Positions 35,801-43,659 of a stretch of 64,000 bases of DNA are shown here, piece by piece. Numbering within the stretch: position 1 is the first letter of the stretch; every line of letters starts with the position of its first letter. The stretch is taken from positions 762,501-826,500 of the forward strand of contig NC_018515.1 of NCBI RefSeq assembly GCF_000231385.2, given 5' to 3'. This DNA comes from Desulfosporosinus meridiei DSM 13257 (GTDB lineage Bacteria > Bacillota > Desulfitobacteriia > Desulfitobacteriales > Desulfitobacteriaceae). The notes beneath the pieces are model-generated. The model saw only the letters and a list, made by a program, of their open reading frames with translations, did not search any database and was not told where the DNA came from. The translations under genes and the position numbers were made by a program.

Positions 35801-35918
35801 CGAAGACTATATTAAGCAAGAGACGCTGGCCGACAATATTGAGCGAATCGAGGATATGGGCTTAGAAAGGCAGAGTCTTAACGGTCATGAGACAGGTTTG
35901 AAGCTGGTCAAATTATAG
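32811..35918 (+). CDS. ileS: Isoleucyl-tRNA synthetase, type 2 (eukaryote-like)
   Basis: 1035-residue class I synthetase. The HIGH-type motif is GKPGIHHV (about residue 52-59) and the KMSKS loop is KMSKSKGNT. The editing CP1 domain includes FLVWTTTPWTLPSN and HTAPAFGEDDY. Length above 1000, the IHH signature and a C-terminus without the Cys-rich zinc finger of type 1 enzymes place it in the IleS2 group, known for reduced mupirocin sensitivity. CxxC pairs in the middle (SRCGTG region, CRCQ, CDCG, CTKCGG) are visible. It is transcribed alone behind a T-box. Confidence 0.95.
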   Translation: MMMSNFKPLSDLTVAKRESEIANSWDEQEILKKSIQIREGKTPFVFYEGPPTANGKPGIHHVIARTLKDSVCRYKTMQGYQVKRKAGWDTHGLPVEIEVEKQLKLSNKQEIEDYGIADFNQKCRESVFSYEKQWREMTKRMGYSIDLDHPYVTLDNNYIESVWWILDQFFKAGLIYEGHKILPYCSRCGTGLASHEVAQGYKVIKSNTVVVKFKRKDVQEYFLVWTTTPWTLPSNVALTVNPEEVYLKVRQNEEIYYVSKTLSHKVLGEEFEVIEEIKGKDLEHVEYEQLMPFVKADKKAFFVTVGDYVTTEDGTGIVHTAPAFGEDDYNTGRRYNLPVLQPVDETGKFVTTPWAGNFVMEADLEIIKWLHAEGKLFKKEKMEHNYPHCWRCQTPLLYYAKPSWYIEVTKFKDKLVENNNSVEWYPDYVGEKRFGNWLENANDWALSRSRYWGTPLNIWRCDCGHTTSIGSRRELVDNAVEALDETTIELHRPFVDDIHLKCTKCGGTMTRVTDVIDCWFDSGSMPFAQHHYPFENSQNFDQLFPADFICEGIDQTRGWFYSLLVISTFIKGVAPYKRVLVNDLILDKDGHKMSKSKGNTVNPFELFDQYGADALRWYLLHVSPAWIPTKFDIEGLKEVQSKFFGTLRNVYAFFSLYASTDKLDPRDFFIAHPDRPELDRWILSKYNSLLQGVESDLSVFDLTKAVRKIQEFVNEDLSNWYIRRSRRRFWESELTDDKKAVNNTTYEILVGLSKLVAPFAPYIAEELYRTLTDELSVHLADYPVADLGLIDEELEYRMDLVRNLVGLGRAAREQVKIKVRQPVQKILIDGKYEQLIAYMLPLIQEELNVKEVVFAKDLNQYLNFSLKPNFKVAGSIFGAKVKSLGKVLASLDASAVVPKLEAGETISVEVEGELLDLIKDYVITTISAKEGFTMTVEDNLFVILDTTLTKELINEGYAREYISKVQQMRKNNGYEMMDRIKIYFDGDEEIAEAVKLFEDYIKQETLADNIERIEDMGLERQSLNGHETGLKLVKL

Positions 35919-35948
35919 AATCAACATGAGGATAGGGAATTACAAAAG

Positions 35949-35982
35949 GGAAGGCTGGAAGCTAATGCTTCCAGCCTTTCCA
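35949..35982. terminator. Bidirectional terminator between ileS and the secreted-protein gene
   Basis: A perfect 12-bp stem AAGGCTGGAAGC (35951-35962) with GCTTCCAGCCTT (35967-35978), loop TAAT. It overlaps the stop of the minus-strand gene. Confidence 0.85.
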
Positions 35983-36504
35983 GTGAAGTGCTCTCTTGAT
36001 GATATTATGTTTTAAGTTGAAATCTTCAACTATAGTCTTTTTCCCATGAGGGTCAACCAACCACTCTTCCATAACCACACAATAAAAACCTTCAATCCCC
36101 ATCTCCTCAGGAGTGAGTACTATCGCGCCGGGAATCGGTCTATTAGGGGAATAAACCACTTCCAAAGCTTGATGCCATGTCCAGCCAAGTTTATCTCCAG
36201 ATAAGTATTCCCACAGCTTGGCCTTTTGCCATGCTCCCGGAGCAGCGGGAGGCTCGCCCTGAATCATGGGATCAAAGCGCTTGTCCCATTTTCGCTCAAT
36301 AAAAATAACATCTTTTGCTTTCCAATCCACAGGAGTGGGGGGGGCTCCCCTCATAAAAGCTTCCCAATTGTCTAAAGTTCCTTTAAAAGACCGTGCTTGA
36401 GGATTGTAACCGTAATCATCGGTTTTAGCAGAGGCAACACTAGGAAAAGAAAACAACATTATTAGAAGCAAGACCAGGAAAACAGATCTTTGTCGGACTT
36501 TCAT
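35962..36504 (-). CDS. Secreted protein of unknown family
   Basis: 180 residues. An N-terminal signal peptide (KVRQR, then a Val/Leu-rich core, then SVASA before KTDD) predicts export by Sec and cleavage. The mature part is rich in Trp, Pro and Lys (DNWEAFMRGAPPTP, WDKRFDPMIQGEPPAAPGAW), with no Cys motif, repeat or anchor. I do not recognise it. GAGGAGGG before ATG 36504 decides the start; the frame continues upstream without coding character. It is monocistronic and convergent with ileS. Confidence 0.75.
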   Translation of the reverse strand: MKVRQRSVFLVLLLIMLFSFPSVASAKTDDYGYNPQARSFKGTLDNWEAFMRGAPPTPVDWKAKDVIFIERKWDKRFDPMIQGEPPAAPGAWQKAKLWEYLSGDKLGWTWHQALEVVYSPNRPIPGAIVLTPEEMGIEGFYCVVMEEWLVDPHGKKTIVEDFNLKHNIIKRALHWKGWKH

Positions 36505-36855
36505 ACTCACCCTCCTCTTATAAATTAATTGTAAGAATATTATATAATTATTCCTGGACAACGTCCTAAGTAATAAAGAGAATTCTGTCGATTTAGCTAA
36601 AGACAAAACCTAAATAATCTATTAGTGACAAAATTTATTTTAAGCGAGATGGTTATGTGCAGTAAAAGCGGGTTAAAGGTCATCAGAAAATACCCGTGGT
36701 TAGATACAAATATCTAACCACGGGTATTATTAAACAATTAGCATAAATAAATTCTGTTACGAAAAACTTGGCGTTCATCTCTAGTAGAACGAGTTCGCTG
36801 ACAGTTAATCATAAAGATCGACGAAATAAATAAAGGTCACGAAATAAATGGCTAC
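36505..36855. other. Intergenic region with aminotransferase terminator
   Basis: These 351 bases contain the promoter region of the secreted-protein gene and one very strong hairpin at 36689-36728. Nothing else stands out. Confidence 0.5.
36685..36728 (-). terminator. Terminator downstream of the aminotransferase gene
   Basis: Perfect 18-bp stem: 36689-36706 pairs with 36711-36728 with a 4-base loop. On the minus strand it is followed by TTTTC. The stem is unusually long for a terminator. Confidence 0.75.
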
Positions 36856-38157
36856 CTAAATAGTTTTACCAACCAAATCCTTAAATCCCTGATAAATAAG
36901 GTCATAAAGATCTTTAAGTTCCTCTTCTTCAACACAAGAAAAAGCTACTCGAATATCAGTTTCCCCAAGGGAGATGATCCCAACACCATAGTTCTCCAGT
37001 AAATGGAGGCGCAGAGTTTCGGGATCGACTCCTTTAAGTTTTAGGCACATGAAATAACCTGAATTAAAAGGATAGGAGTCCCAAGCGTCCTTATAATCCC
37101 CTTGATCCAGTATTTGTTTGACCTTAATGGCACGTTGTCTTAAGACTTCGTATTTTTCTTTTTTCTGAGCTTGAAACTCTGCCGACCGGATGGTCTTTAA
37201 CACAAAGGTTTGGGCAGGGTGTGAAGCACTGGAAATCGTACCTCGTAGAATTCCCTGAGTCTTTTTTTCCAGGCTGTCTAATACCGCGGGATACTCTGAA
37301 CCAAAGGTTATAAACCCTACCCGAAAGCCCCACATGTAATCCTCTTTTGTAGCTCCGTCAACTTTGATTGGCAATATTCTAGGATGAATATTGGTGACTC
37401 TCCCAAACAGGGATTCCTTAATAGAATCTTCGTAGAATAATCCGAAATAGGCATCATCACTAATTACGACTAAATTCATTCCTTGATCTGCAACTTCTTT
37501 TAGAGCAGCAACGATATCTGCTGCTTCTTGTTCTGTAGGGGTATAACCAGTTGGGTTATTCGGGAAGTTAAGTAACAAAATAGCTTTTCCATGCTCTTTC
37601 TTGGAAAGCAGTGCTTCCTTCATGCCTTGGGTATTAAACGCCCCTTCCTCTGTAAAGAAAGGAAAAGTAATATTCTTCGCTCCTCTGCGGACTCCGAAAA
37701 TGAAGTTGTAATTACCCCATAGTTTATCAGGTAATACCAGAGGATCATTTTCATCGATAAATAAATCTGCGATAATACTTAAGCCATGAGTTAAGGCATT
37801 CGTTACTATGGGATTACTGAATGATTTATTGATCAAAGAAGGGTTTTCCTGTAACATTTTATCGCGCCAAAGCTGCCTCAGTTCCGGTTTCCCTGCAGGA
37901 GGAGCATAAGGATAGAGATCTTTGGGATCATAGTTCGAAAGTGTTTCCTGAATTAATGGTAAGAACATCGGATGATCTTGCTCCGTTGCAATTCCAATAG
38001 TAGCATTAAAGCGATGGGCTTTTTGTTTCGCCTCAGCTGTCTGTGTCAGGATGCCCTTAGGATAGTAGAGCTCTTTTCCAAGTGTTGACAATAACTCGTA
38101 AACATGGGGATTTTCGCGTTGAATTTTAATATTTAAGTCTTGGGCAATTTCATTCAT
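36856..38157 (-). CDS. Class I/II aminotransferase, substrate unknown
   Basis: 433-residue PLP-dependent enzyme, fold type I. It has LLNFPNNPTGYTPTEQE (Asn contacting PLP), VISDDAYFGLF (Asp-x-x-Tyr) and the Schiff-base lysine in VDGATKEDYMWGFRVGF, with the distal Arg in DIRVAFSC. The lysine context GATKEDYMWG is unlike HisC or AspC and more like a small group of bacterial aminotransferases with no fixed substrate. ATG 38157 is preceded by AAGGGAGTAAT. It is alone on the minus strand, divergent from the Nudix gene. Confidence 0.82.
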   Translation of the reverse strand: MNEIAQDLNIKIQRENPHVYELLSTLGKELYYPKGILTQTAEAKQKAHRFNATIGIATEQDHPMFLPLIQETLSNYDPKDLYPYAPPAGKPELRQLWRDKMLQENPSLINKSFSNPIVTNALTHGLSIIADLFIDENDPLVLPDKLWGNYNFIFGVRRGAKNITFPFFTEEGAFNTQGMKEALLSKKEHGKAILLLNFPNNPTGYTPTEQEAADIVAALKEVADQGMNLVVISDDAYFGLFYEDSIKESLFGRVTNIHPRILPIKVDGATKEDYMWGFRVGFITFGSEYPAVLDSLEKKTQGILRGTISSASHPAQTFVLKTIRSAEFQAQKKEKYEVLRQRAIKVKQILDQGDYKDAWDSYPFNSGYFMCLKLKGVDPETLRLHLLENYGVGIISLGETDIRVAFSCVEEEELKDLYDLIYQGFKDLVGKTI

Positions 38158-38401
38158 ATTATTACTCCCTTGCTCAATCTAGGTGTCAATTTATAGTGAA
38201 ATTTGTTATCAATCCTAAGCAACTAAATTGTACACTAAAATGGTTTTTTCCTCTAGTATTTATCCTAAAATGAAAGGATTTTTTGAATTAATGGAGAAAA
38301 CTAATTACTACATTTTGTGAAAGCGTAAACACTGTTTTACAGGGGTAAGAAGCATTAACTTTCGAAATAGCCTTTTGTGAGAGGATAAGTGTATTTGATC
38401 G

Positions 38402-39064
38402 ATGAATAAATCAAACTTAGATGGTTTAATCAAAAGGTGGCCGGCATTACCCGGAATAAATGGCAAAGAAGAATTTTTTAATTCTGCTGTTTTAGCGCTG
38501 CTATTGCCTGTCAAAGGAGAGTATCATTTTGTCTTCCAAAAAAGATCAGCATCGATTCGACAAGGTGGGGAGATTTGTTTCCCTGGCGGAAAATTTGATC
38601 CCACTAAGGACGCAGATTTTAAGGAGACAGCTTTAAGGGAGACTGTTGAAGAGTTAGGTGTTTCCCCAGATAAAATCAGGGTTATAGGCCCCCTTGACAC
38701 TATTATATCAGTAATGGGTACTACTGTTGACGCATTTCTAGGGGTGCTTGATATAAGTAGCCTGGATGAGTTGAACATAAATTCTGATGAAGTAGAGAGA
38801 ATTTTTTCAGTGCCCGTTTCGCATTTTGAAAACAATGAACCCGAGCTTTATCAGGTAAGTATTACTGCCCATCCGTCCTACATTAACCAAGCGGGAGAAG
38901 AGATTGTTCTTTTTCCAACCAAAGAATTGGGGTTGCCTGAGCGGTATACAAGGCCATGGGGAAATATAATGAACAATATTTTTGTCTATAGAGTTGCGGG
39001 AGAGGTAATATGGGGCATAACTGCCAGACTAATTAGAGATGTCATAGGAAAAATTAAGGCGTAA
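38402..39064 (+). CDS. Nudix hydrolase, CoA pyrophosphatase type
   Basis: 220 residues. The motif FQKRSASIRQGGEICFPGGK followed by ALRETVEELGV combines the CoA-pyrophosphatase signature (QGGxxxFPGG) with the Nudix box (REtxEELG). An Asp-rich stretch replaces the usual Glu before the box, as in NudL/NUDT8 proteins. Such enzymes cleave CoA or other nucleoside diphosphate derivatives. ATG 38402 has a distant GAGAGGAT, so the start is less sure. It is divergent from the aminotransferase across 244 bases. Confidence 0.82.
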   Translation: MNKSNLDGLIKRWPALPGINGKEEFFNSAVLALLLPVKGEYHFVFQKRSASIRQGGEICFPGGKFDPTKDADFKETALRETVEELGVSPDKIRVIGPLDTIISVMGTTVDAFLGVLDISSLDELNINSDEVERIFSVPVSHFENNEPELYQVSITAHPSYINQAGEEIVLFPTKELGLPERYTRPWGNIMNNIFVYRVAGEVIWGITARLIRDVIGKIKA

Positions 39065-39220
39065 AGATTAACTCTTATCTATCATCACCGCATATCAGGG
39101 GTCGATATTCAGTTGTTATTCTACATAAGTTATCCGCTTCTCCTCTGAGATTTTTACTATTATCAAAAATATCCTTAGAAGTAAATTATTCTAGAACAGT
39201 TGCATGCCAAAAACAGACTC

Positions 39221-39249
39221 TTGAAATCCCCTTGATAGAGTGCTATGAT
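39221..39249 (+). promoter_or_regulatory. Promoter of the first Trp-type T-box operon
   Basis: TTGAAA (39221-39226), a 17-base spacer and TATGAT (39244-39249), directly before the T-box leader. Confidence 0.75.
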
Positions 39250-39254
39250 TATAT

Positions 39255-39520
39255 AAACTGTTGAAGGGGAAGTAAAACCGCATGGCCAACCTCAAAGAGA
39301 GTCGAGAAGGGTGGGAGCTCGGCAGGTAATGGAGCGGATAAATGGGCCCCAGAGGGTGGAGCGAAAAGGCTTAGGTCTTAGTAGCTGCCAACGCTAAGCC
39401 AGCGTTACTGGGCTAAGGGTGTGTTGGCACTCTGCAGGAGAGGATGCATTTTTGCATCAACTAAGGTGGTACCGCAGATTAACGTCTGTCCTTATTTAGG
39501 GATAGGCGTTTTGTTTTGTG
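39255..39520 (+). promoter_or_regulatory. T-box riboswitch, probably tryptophan, upstream of trpXYZ
   Basis: Stem I runs from about 39260; CCAACCTC near 39284 pairs with GAGGGTGG near 39352, closing a specifier loop that contains AAATGGGCC, so the specifier would be TGG (39343-39345), a Trp codon. The T-box AGGTGGTACCGCAG lies at 39464-39477. The terminator pairs AACGTCTGTCC (39481-39491) with GGATAGGCGTT (39500-39510) and ends in TTGTTTTG. The specifier is inferred from sequence only; the T-box itself is clear. Confidence 0.88.
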
Positions 39521-39618
39521 TCCACACTTCTTATCATTCGGAACCGCGACTCGAATGATACGTGCAGAGAAGGAACCCTCAAATAAATTATATAATTAAA
39601 AATGGGGAGGTATCTTCT

Positions 39619-40623
39619 ATGAAAAAACCATTAGCGGTAGTGATCTCAGCCTTTATGACCCTAGCTCTCGTGTTATCCTTAACAGCTTGTGCCCCCAGTA
39701 AAACTGAAAATACTGGCAGCACCGATACGAAAAAGAAAATTGGTATTATACAAATTGTTGAACATCCATCCCTCAACACTATCAGAGATTCATTAATTGA
39801 AGAATTAAAGGCTCAAGGCTATAAAGATGGTGAATCGATTACTATTGACTATCAAAATGCCCAAGGTGACCAAACAAATTTGAAAACTATCTCTCAAAAA
39901 TTTGTAAGCAACAAATATGACCTGATTGTTGCTATTGCTACACCCTCAGCGCAAGCAGTCGTTAGTGAGACGAAAGATATACCTATTCTTTTCTCAGCTT
40001 GTACGGATCCGCTGGGATCTGGGTTGGTCACCAATATGGAACAACCAGGCGGAAATGTTACTGGCACATCAGATGCTGTATCAGCAGAAAAAATTATGGA
40101 GTTAAGTAAGCGCATTACTCCTGATTTTAAAACCATTGGGGCATTATATAATTCAAGTGAAACAAACTCGGTTTCTGTGGTTAATGAGTTAAAAGAATAT
40201 GCTAAGAAGAACAATATGACGGTTATTGATGCCACTGTGACGAACTCTTCGGAGGTACAGCAAGCAGTCACATCCTTAGTTGATAAGGTTGATGTTCTCT
40301 TTTCTCCTATTGATAACACCGTGGCTTCCGCTATGCCTCTAGTTACTCAAATTGCTAACAAGGCTAAAAAACCAGTTTATGTTGGTGCGGATTCTATGGT
40401 TAAAGACGGAGGGCTTGCGACCTATGGAATAAACTATCAAGTGTTGGGTAAAGAAACCGGAGCTATGGCTGTTGAGATTTTGAAAGGGAAAAAAGCCGGG
40501 GATATTCCGGTAAAAACCATGAAGGATATGGACATTTATCTCAATAATTCAACAGCAAAGGCTATCGGAATTAATCTGCCTGAAGATGTGCTGAAATCTG
40601 CCGCTCAGGTATTTGAAAACTAA
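39619..40623 (+). CDS. trpX: ABC transporter substrate-binding lipoprotein (TrpX-like)
   Basis: 334 residues with a lipoprotein signal peptide (MKKPLAVVISAF, lipobox LTAC). The mature protein matches the ABC_sub_bind family (PF04392 type): KKIGIIQIVEHPSLN, VAIATPSAQAVV, FSACTDPLGSGLV, VTGTSDAVSAEKIMEL and YVGADSMVKDGGLATYGI. GGGGAGG 8 bases before ATG 39619 fixes the start. With the T-box upstream and the downstream permease and ATPase it forms a trpXYZ-type system; tryptophan as substrate is inferred from the specifier. Confidence 0.9.
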   Translation: MKKPLAVVISAFMTLALVLSLTACAPSKTENTGSTDTKKKIGIIQIVEHPSLNTIRDSLIEELKAQGYKDGESITIDYQNAQGDQTNLKTISQKFVSNKYDLIVAIATPSAQAVVSETKDIPILFSACTDPLGSGLVTNMEQPGGNVTGTSDAVSAEKIMELSKRITPDFKTIGALYNSSETNSVSVVNELKEYAKKNNMTVIDATVTNSSEVQQAVTSLVDKVDVLFSPIDNTVASAMPLVTQIANKAKKPVYVGADSMVKDGGLATYGINYQVLGKETGAMAVEILKGKKAGDIPVKTMKDMDIYLNNSTAKAIGINLPEDVLKSAAQVFEN

Positions 40624-40643
40624 GAAACAAGGGGATAAAAGAA

Positions 40644-41549
40644 ATGAGTGTCATGGTGTTAATGGGTTCTCTGGAATTAGGATTAATTTATGCAGTAATG
40701 GCATTAGGCGTTTTTATATCCTTTAGAACCCTTAATATGCCTGACTTAAGTGTTGACGGAAGTTTTGTCCTTGGGGCGGCAGTGTCTGTGGTCTTGAGTC
40801 TAAATGGGCATCCTTTTTTAGGCTTAGGGGCTGCATTTATTGCCGGGTGTGGAGCAGGAGCTATCACAGCTTTGCTTCATACCAAACTAAAGATTCAGCC
40901 GCTTTTGGCGGGTATTCTGACCATGTTGGCTCTATACTCCTTGAACCTGAAGGTCATGGGCGGCAGGGCAAATATTCCGTTGATTAATAAGATAACCGTC
41001 TTTAGTCCCTTTGAAGAAATTCTTAGGGACTATAATAAATTGGGGTTTTCTTTAGCGGTTTTATTATTAATTCTCTTTTTACTGTTTCTCTTTCTAAAGA
41101 CCAGGCTGGGGTTTGTTTTAAGAGCGACAGGGGATAATGACGCAATGGTAAGAGCCCTGGGAGTGAATACTGACTCCATAATTTTGGTGGGATTAGCTCT
41201 TTCCAATGGATTAGTTGGGGTAGCCGGTGCCCTGATTGCCCAGTCACAATCCTTTGTGGATGTGGGCATGGGGATTGGTATGGTTGTTATTGGTTTGGCT
41301 TCAGTAATCATTGGAGAAGTTGTTTTTGGCGTAAGTTCACTCTTAAGAAGGCTCATGGCGGTTATTCTAGGTTCAATTCTCTATCGTTTAATTATCGCCT
41401 TTGCTCTAGAACTTGGTATGCCACCTACTGACCTTAAGCTTGTTTCTGCCGTGATTGTGGCAATAGCAATGGCTATGCCAGTTTTTAAAAAGCGCCTTTC
41501 AGTTGTGAAACGGAAGATGTCGAAAACACCGCACGAAAGGAGCAAATAA
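40644..41549 (+). CDS. trpY: ABC transporter permease (TrpY-like)
   Basis: 301-residue hydrophobic protein with about eight transmembrane segments, of the branched-chain amino acid permease type (LGLIYAVMALGVFISFRTLNMPDLSVDGS written in part as YAVMALGVFISFRTLNMPD). The inner loop FLKTRLGFVLRATGDNDAMV corresponds to the ATPase-coupling helix, with ALGVN. It follows the binding-protein gene by 20 bases, with AAGGGGAT as ribosome site. The C-terminus is basic. Confidence 0.9.
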   Translation: MSVMVLMGSLELGLIYAVMALGVFISFRTLNMPDLSVDGSFVLGAAVSVVLSLNGHPFLGLGAAFIAGCGAGAITALLHTKLKIQPLLAGILTMLALYSLNLKVMGGRANIPLINKITVFSPFEEILRDYNKLGFSLAVLLLILFLLFLFLKTRLGFVLRATGDNDAMVRALGVNTDSIILVGLALSNGLVGVAGALIAQSQSFVDVGMGIGMVVIGLASVIIGEVVFGVSSLLRRLMAVILGSILYRLIIAFALELGMPPTDLKLVSAVIVAIAMAMPVFKKRLSVVKRKMSKTPHERSK

Positions 41550-41553
41550 CCTC

Positions 41554-42348
41554 ATGCTTAGAGTCGAGTCGTTAAGCAAGACATTTAGCAAAGGAAGCAC
41601 TAATGAGAAACTTGCTCTTAGGGATGTGAATCTATCCTTGGGGGAAGGAGAATTTGTAACCATTATCGGTGGAAATGGAGCGGGAAAATCAACCCTTATG
41701 AATTGTATTTCTGGCGTCTATGAGATTGATAATGGCAGGATCACTCTGGACTCAACAGATATAACATTTGATCCGGAGTATAAACGGTCAAGGCATATTG
41801 GCAGAGTATTTCAAGATCCCTTGAGGGGAACTGCCCATGACATGACCATTGAAGAGAACTTATCTATTGCCTTTGCTAAAGGGAAATCTGTAGGACTACA
41901 GGCGGGAGTGTCTAAAAAGGATATTAACCTTTTCAAGGAGCGACTACAACTATTGGACCTGGGTCTGGAAAATAGGCTCAAGCACAAAGTGGGGCTTCTA
42001 TCAGGGGGACAGAGACAAGCCCTTACCCTACTGATGGCCACAATTATTAAACCCCGTCTGCTGCTTCTTGATGAACACACTGCAGCCTTGGATCCAACCA
42101 TAGCTCGCAAGGTCTTGAGTTTGACCCGTAAAATTGTCTCGGAGGAAAAACTTTGTACTCTGATGATTACCCATAATATGAAAGCTTCCTTAGAATATGG
42201 AACAAGGACCATCATGATGCATGAAGGTCAGATTATGATGGATCTTCAAGGACAAGAAAGAAAAGATATGACTGTGGATCGCCTAATTGAACAATTTGAA
42301 AAGCGCAGCGGAGCTGAGCTGGATAACGACAGAATGCTTTTAGGTTGA
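41554..42348 (+). CDS. trpZ: ABC transporter ATP-binding protein (TrpZ-like)
   Basis: 264 residues. Walker A GGNGAGKST, Q loop VFQDPLRGTAHDMT, signature LSGGQRQALTLL, Walker B LLLLDEHTAALDP (His replacing the usual Pro or Ala) and switch His in MITHNMKASLEYG. AAAGGAG ends 11 bases before ATG 41554, which follows the permease stop by 4 bases. It completes the three-gene transporter and is followed by a strong terminator. Confidence 0.92.
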   Translation: MLRVESLSKTFSKGSTNEKLALRDVNLSLGEGEFVTIIGGNGAGKSTLMNCISGVYEIDNGRITLDSTDITFDPEYKRSRHIGRVFQDPLRGTAHDMTIEENLSIAFAKGKSVGLQAGVSKKDINLFKERLQLLDLGLENRLKHKVGLLSGGQRQALTLLMATIIKPRLLLLDEHTAALDPTIARKVLSLTRKIVSEEKLCTLMITHNMKASLEYGTRTIMMHEGQIMMDLQGQERKDMTVDRLIEQFEKRSGAELDNDRMLLG

Positions 42349-42390
42349 GCCTAGAGCAGAATAAGGAGCATTGAACTATATTAATATTAT

Positions 42391-42440
42391 AAGGACTGTC
42401 TTACAATGTGTCCTTAGACATATGTAAGACAGTCCTTTAC
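42391..42440 (+). terminator. Terminator of the trpXYZ-like operon
   Basis: A perfect 15-bp stem pairs AAGGACTGTCTTACA (42391-42405) with TGTAAGACAGTCCTT (42423-42437), 17-base loop, ending in TTTACTG. Confidence 0.82.
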
Positions 42441-42627
42441 TGTTCATTACCAAGTGGTGATTATTTACAGTGCCAGAGTCTTGGCTTTTTCTAACATTTT
42501 GGCCTGATGAAATCTGAATGTCCTGGGGTAAAGTGGATGTCGACAACCAATATGCCTTTAAATGAATAGATTCTGTAATCAAGAGAAAAAGGAAAAATTG
42601 TAGGATTATAATGGCACTAACTTCATC

Positions 42628-42677
42628 TTAAGCATGTCCCAAATACGAGACCAGTGTCGTATTTGGGACATGCTTAA
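42628..42677. repeat. Perfect 21-bp inverted repeat, 8-base loop
   Basis: 42628-42648 pairs exactly with 42657-42677; the arms begin TTAAGCATGTCCC and end GGGACATGCTTAA. No T run follows on either side, so a plain terminator is unlikely. It could be a small dispersed palindromic repeat or an RNA element in the leader region of the next gene. Confidence 0.6.
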
Positions 42678-42827
42678 ATGTCAGATGGCTTTTAAATTGC
42701 ATTTGATATTTAACTATCGCTTCATAGGACATATAATTGAGTTATACAAGAAGAGAAATAAATCCTTGAGATAAATTAAGCAGAATATTTGTCTCAGAGA
42801 CGTTTAAACAGTCTGGAGTGATGTTGC

Positions 42828-43499
42828 TTGAAGAAACGAGTAAAACAGCTTTTGATTTCCCTAGTCTTGCTTACCATACTTGGTGGCTCAACAGCTTTAA
42901 TCATCAATTATTATGTCCAATCTGTAGGTGAAGGCTACATCTTAAGTACTGACGATGTCCCTAGTGCAGACGCTGTTTTGGTTTTAGGTGCCTATGTTTT
43001 TCCAAGCGGAACTGTATCCACAATGCTCAAGGATCGTTTGACCGTAGGTTATGAACTTTATGAGCTGGGAAAAGCACCTAAACTATTAGTGAGCGGAGAT
43101 CATGGTCGAAAAGACTATGACGAAGTAAATTCCATGAAGACGTTCTTAAAAGAAAAGGGTGTTCCGGGGCAAGATGTATTCATGGACCACGCAGGTTTTA
43201 GTACATATGAGAGTATGTATAGGGCCAGAGACATCTTTGGCGTCCAAAAGGTAATTATAGTTACTCAGGAATATCATCTGAAACGAGCAGTATTTGTTGC
43301 CAGAGCTATGGGATTGGAAGCCTATGGTGTTTCTTCGGACAGACATGATTATGGAGAAGCAATGATTATGTATAATCTGAGAGAAATTGCTGCGCGTAAT
43401 AAGGACTTTTTATGGGCTAAGGTTATTAAACCAGACCCGACATTTCTAGGAGATTCTATTCCTGTAATCGGTGATGGTAAGGTTACAGATGATAGGTAG
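42828..43499 (+). CDS. DUF218 (SanA/YdcF-type) membrane-anchored protein
   Basis: 223 residues. One N-terminal transmembrane anchor (about 8-30) is followed by a DUF218 domain: DAVLVLGAYVFPSGTVSTMLKDRL, LLVSGDHGRKDYDEV, TYESMYRARDIFGV and IIVTQEYHLKRAVFVARAMG (each shown here in key parts). SanA-type proteins are linked to envelope barrier function, without a defined reaction. TTG 42828 has GGAGTGATG upstream; there is no better start. It stands alone. Confidence 0.8.
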   Translation: MKKRVKQLLISLVLLTILGGSTALIINYYVQSVGEGYILSTDDVPSADAVLVLGAYVFPSGTVSTMLKDRLTVGYELYELGKAPKLLVSGDHGRKDYDEVNSMKTFLKEKGVPGQDVFMDHAGFSTYESMYRARDIFGVQKVIIVTQEYHLKRAVFVARAMGLEAYGVSSDRHDYGEAMIMYNLREIAARNKDFLWAKVIKPDPTFLGDSIPVIGDGKVTDDR

Positions 43500-43583
43500 G
43501 CTAATCTTACGGCTGTCCTTGCCTCAGAAATATTTTGTGTCCAAATAGAGGATTATTGTAAGTTTCGGCGAATTTTGATTTAT

Positions 43584-43611
43584 CAGAATATGAATAGCCA
43601 TTCATATTCTG
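43584..43611. promoter_or_regulatory. Perfect 12-4-12 palindrome before the enoyl-CoA hydratase gene
   Basis: CAGAATATGAAT (43584-43595) and ATTCATATTCTG (43600-43611) are exact inverted repeats. It has no T run and lies about 50 bases before the start. The core TGAAT-N-ATTCA resembles operators of the Bacillus FadR (TetR family) type that control fatty-acid degradation. This is a suggestion only. Confidence 0.45.
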
Positions 43612-43659
43612 AATGTTAGGTCAATCAGAAATTAGCTTTAAGAGGGGTGGAAAGAAGAT

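Larger units (their letters stand above)
42349..42827. other. Gene-free region with two hairpins
   Basis: In these 479 bases I see the transporter terminator (42391-42440), a second, perfect 21-bp hairpin (42628-42677), and a possible promoter TTTAAC-N17-TATAAT (42709-42737) for the next gene. No coding frame has a convincing ribosome site. Confidence 0.5.
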
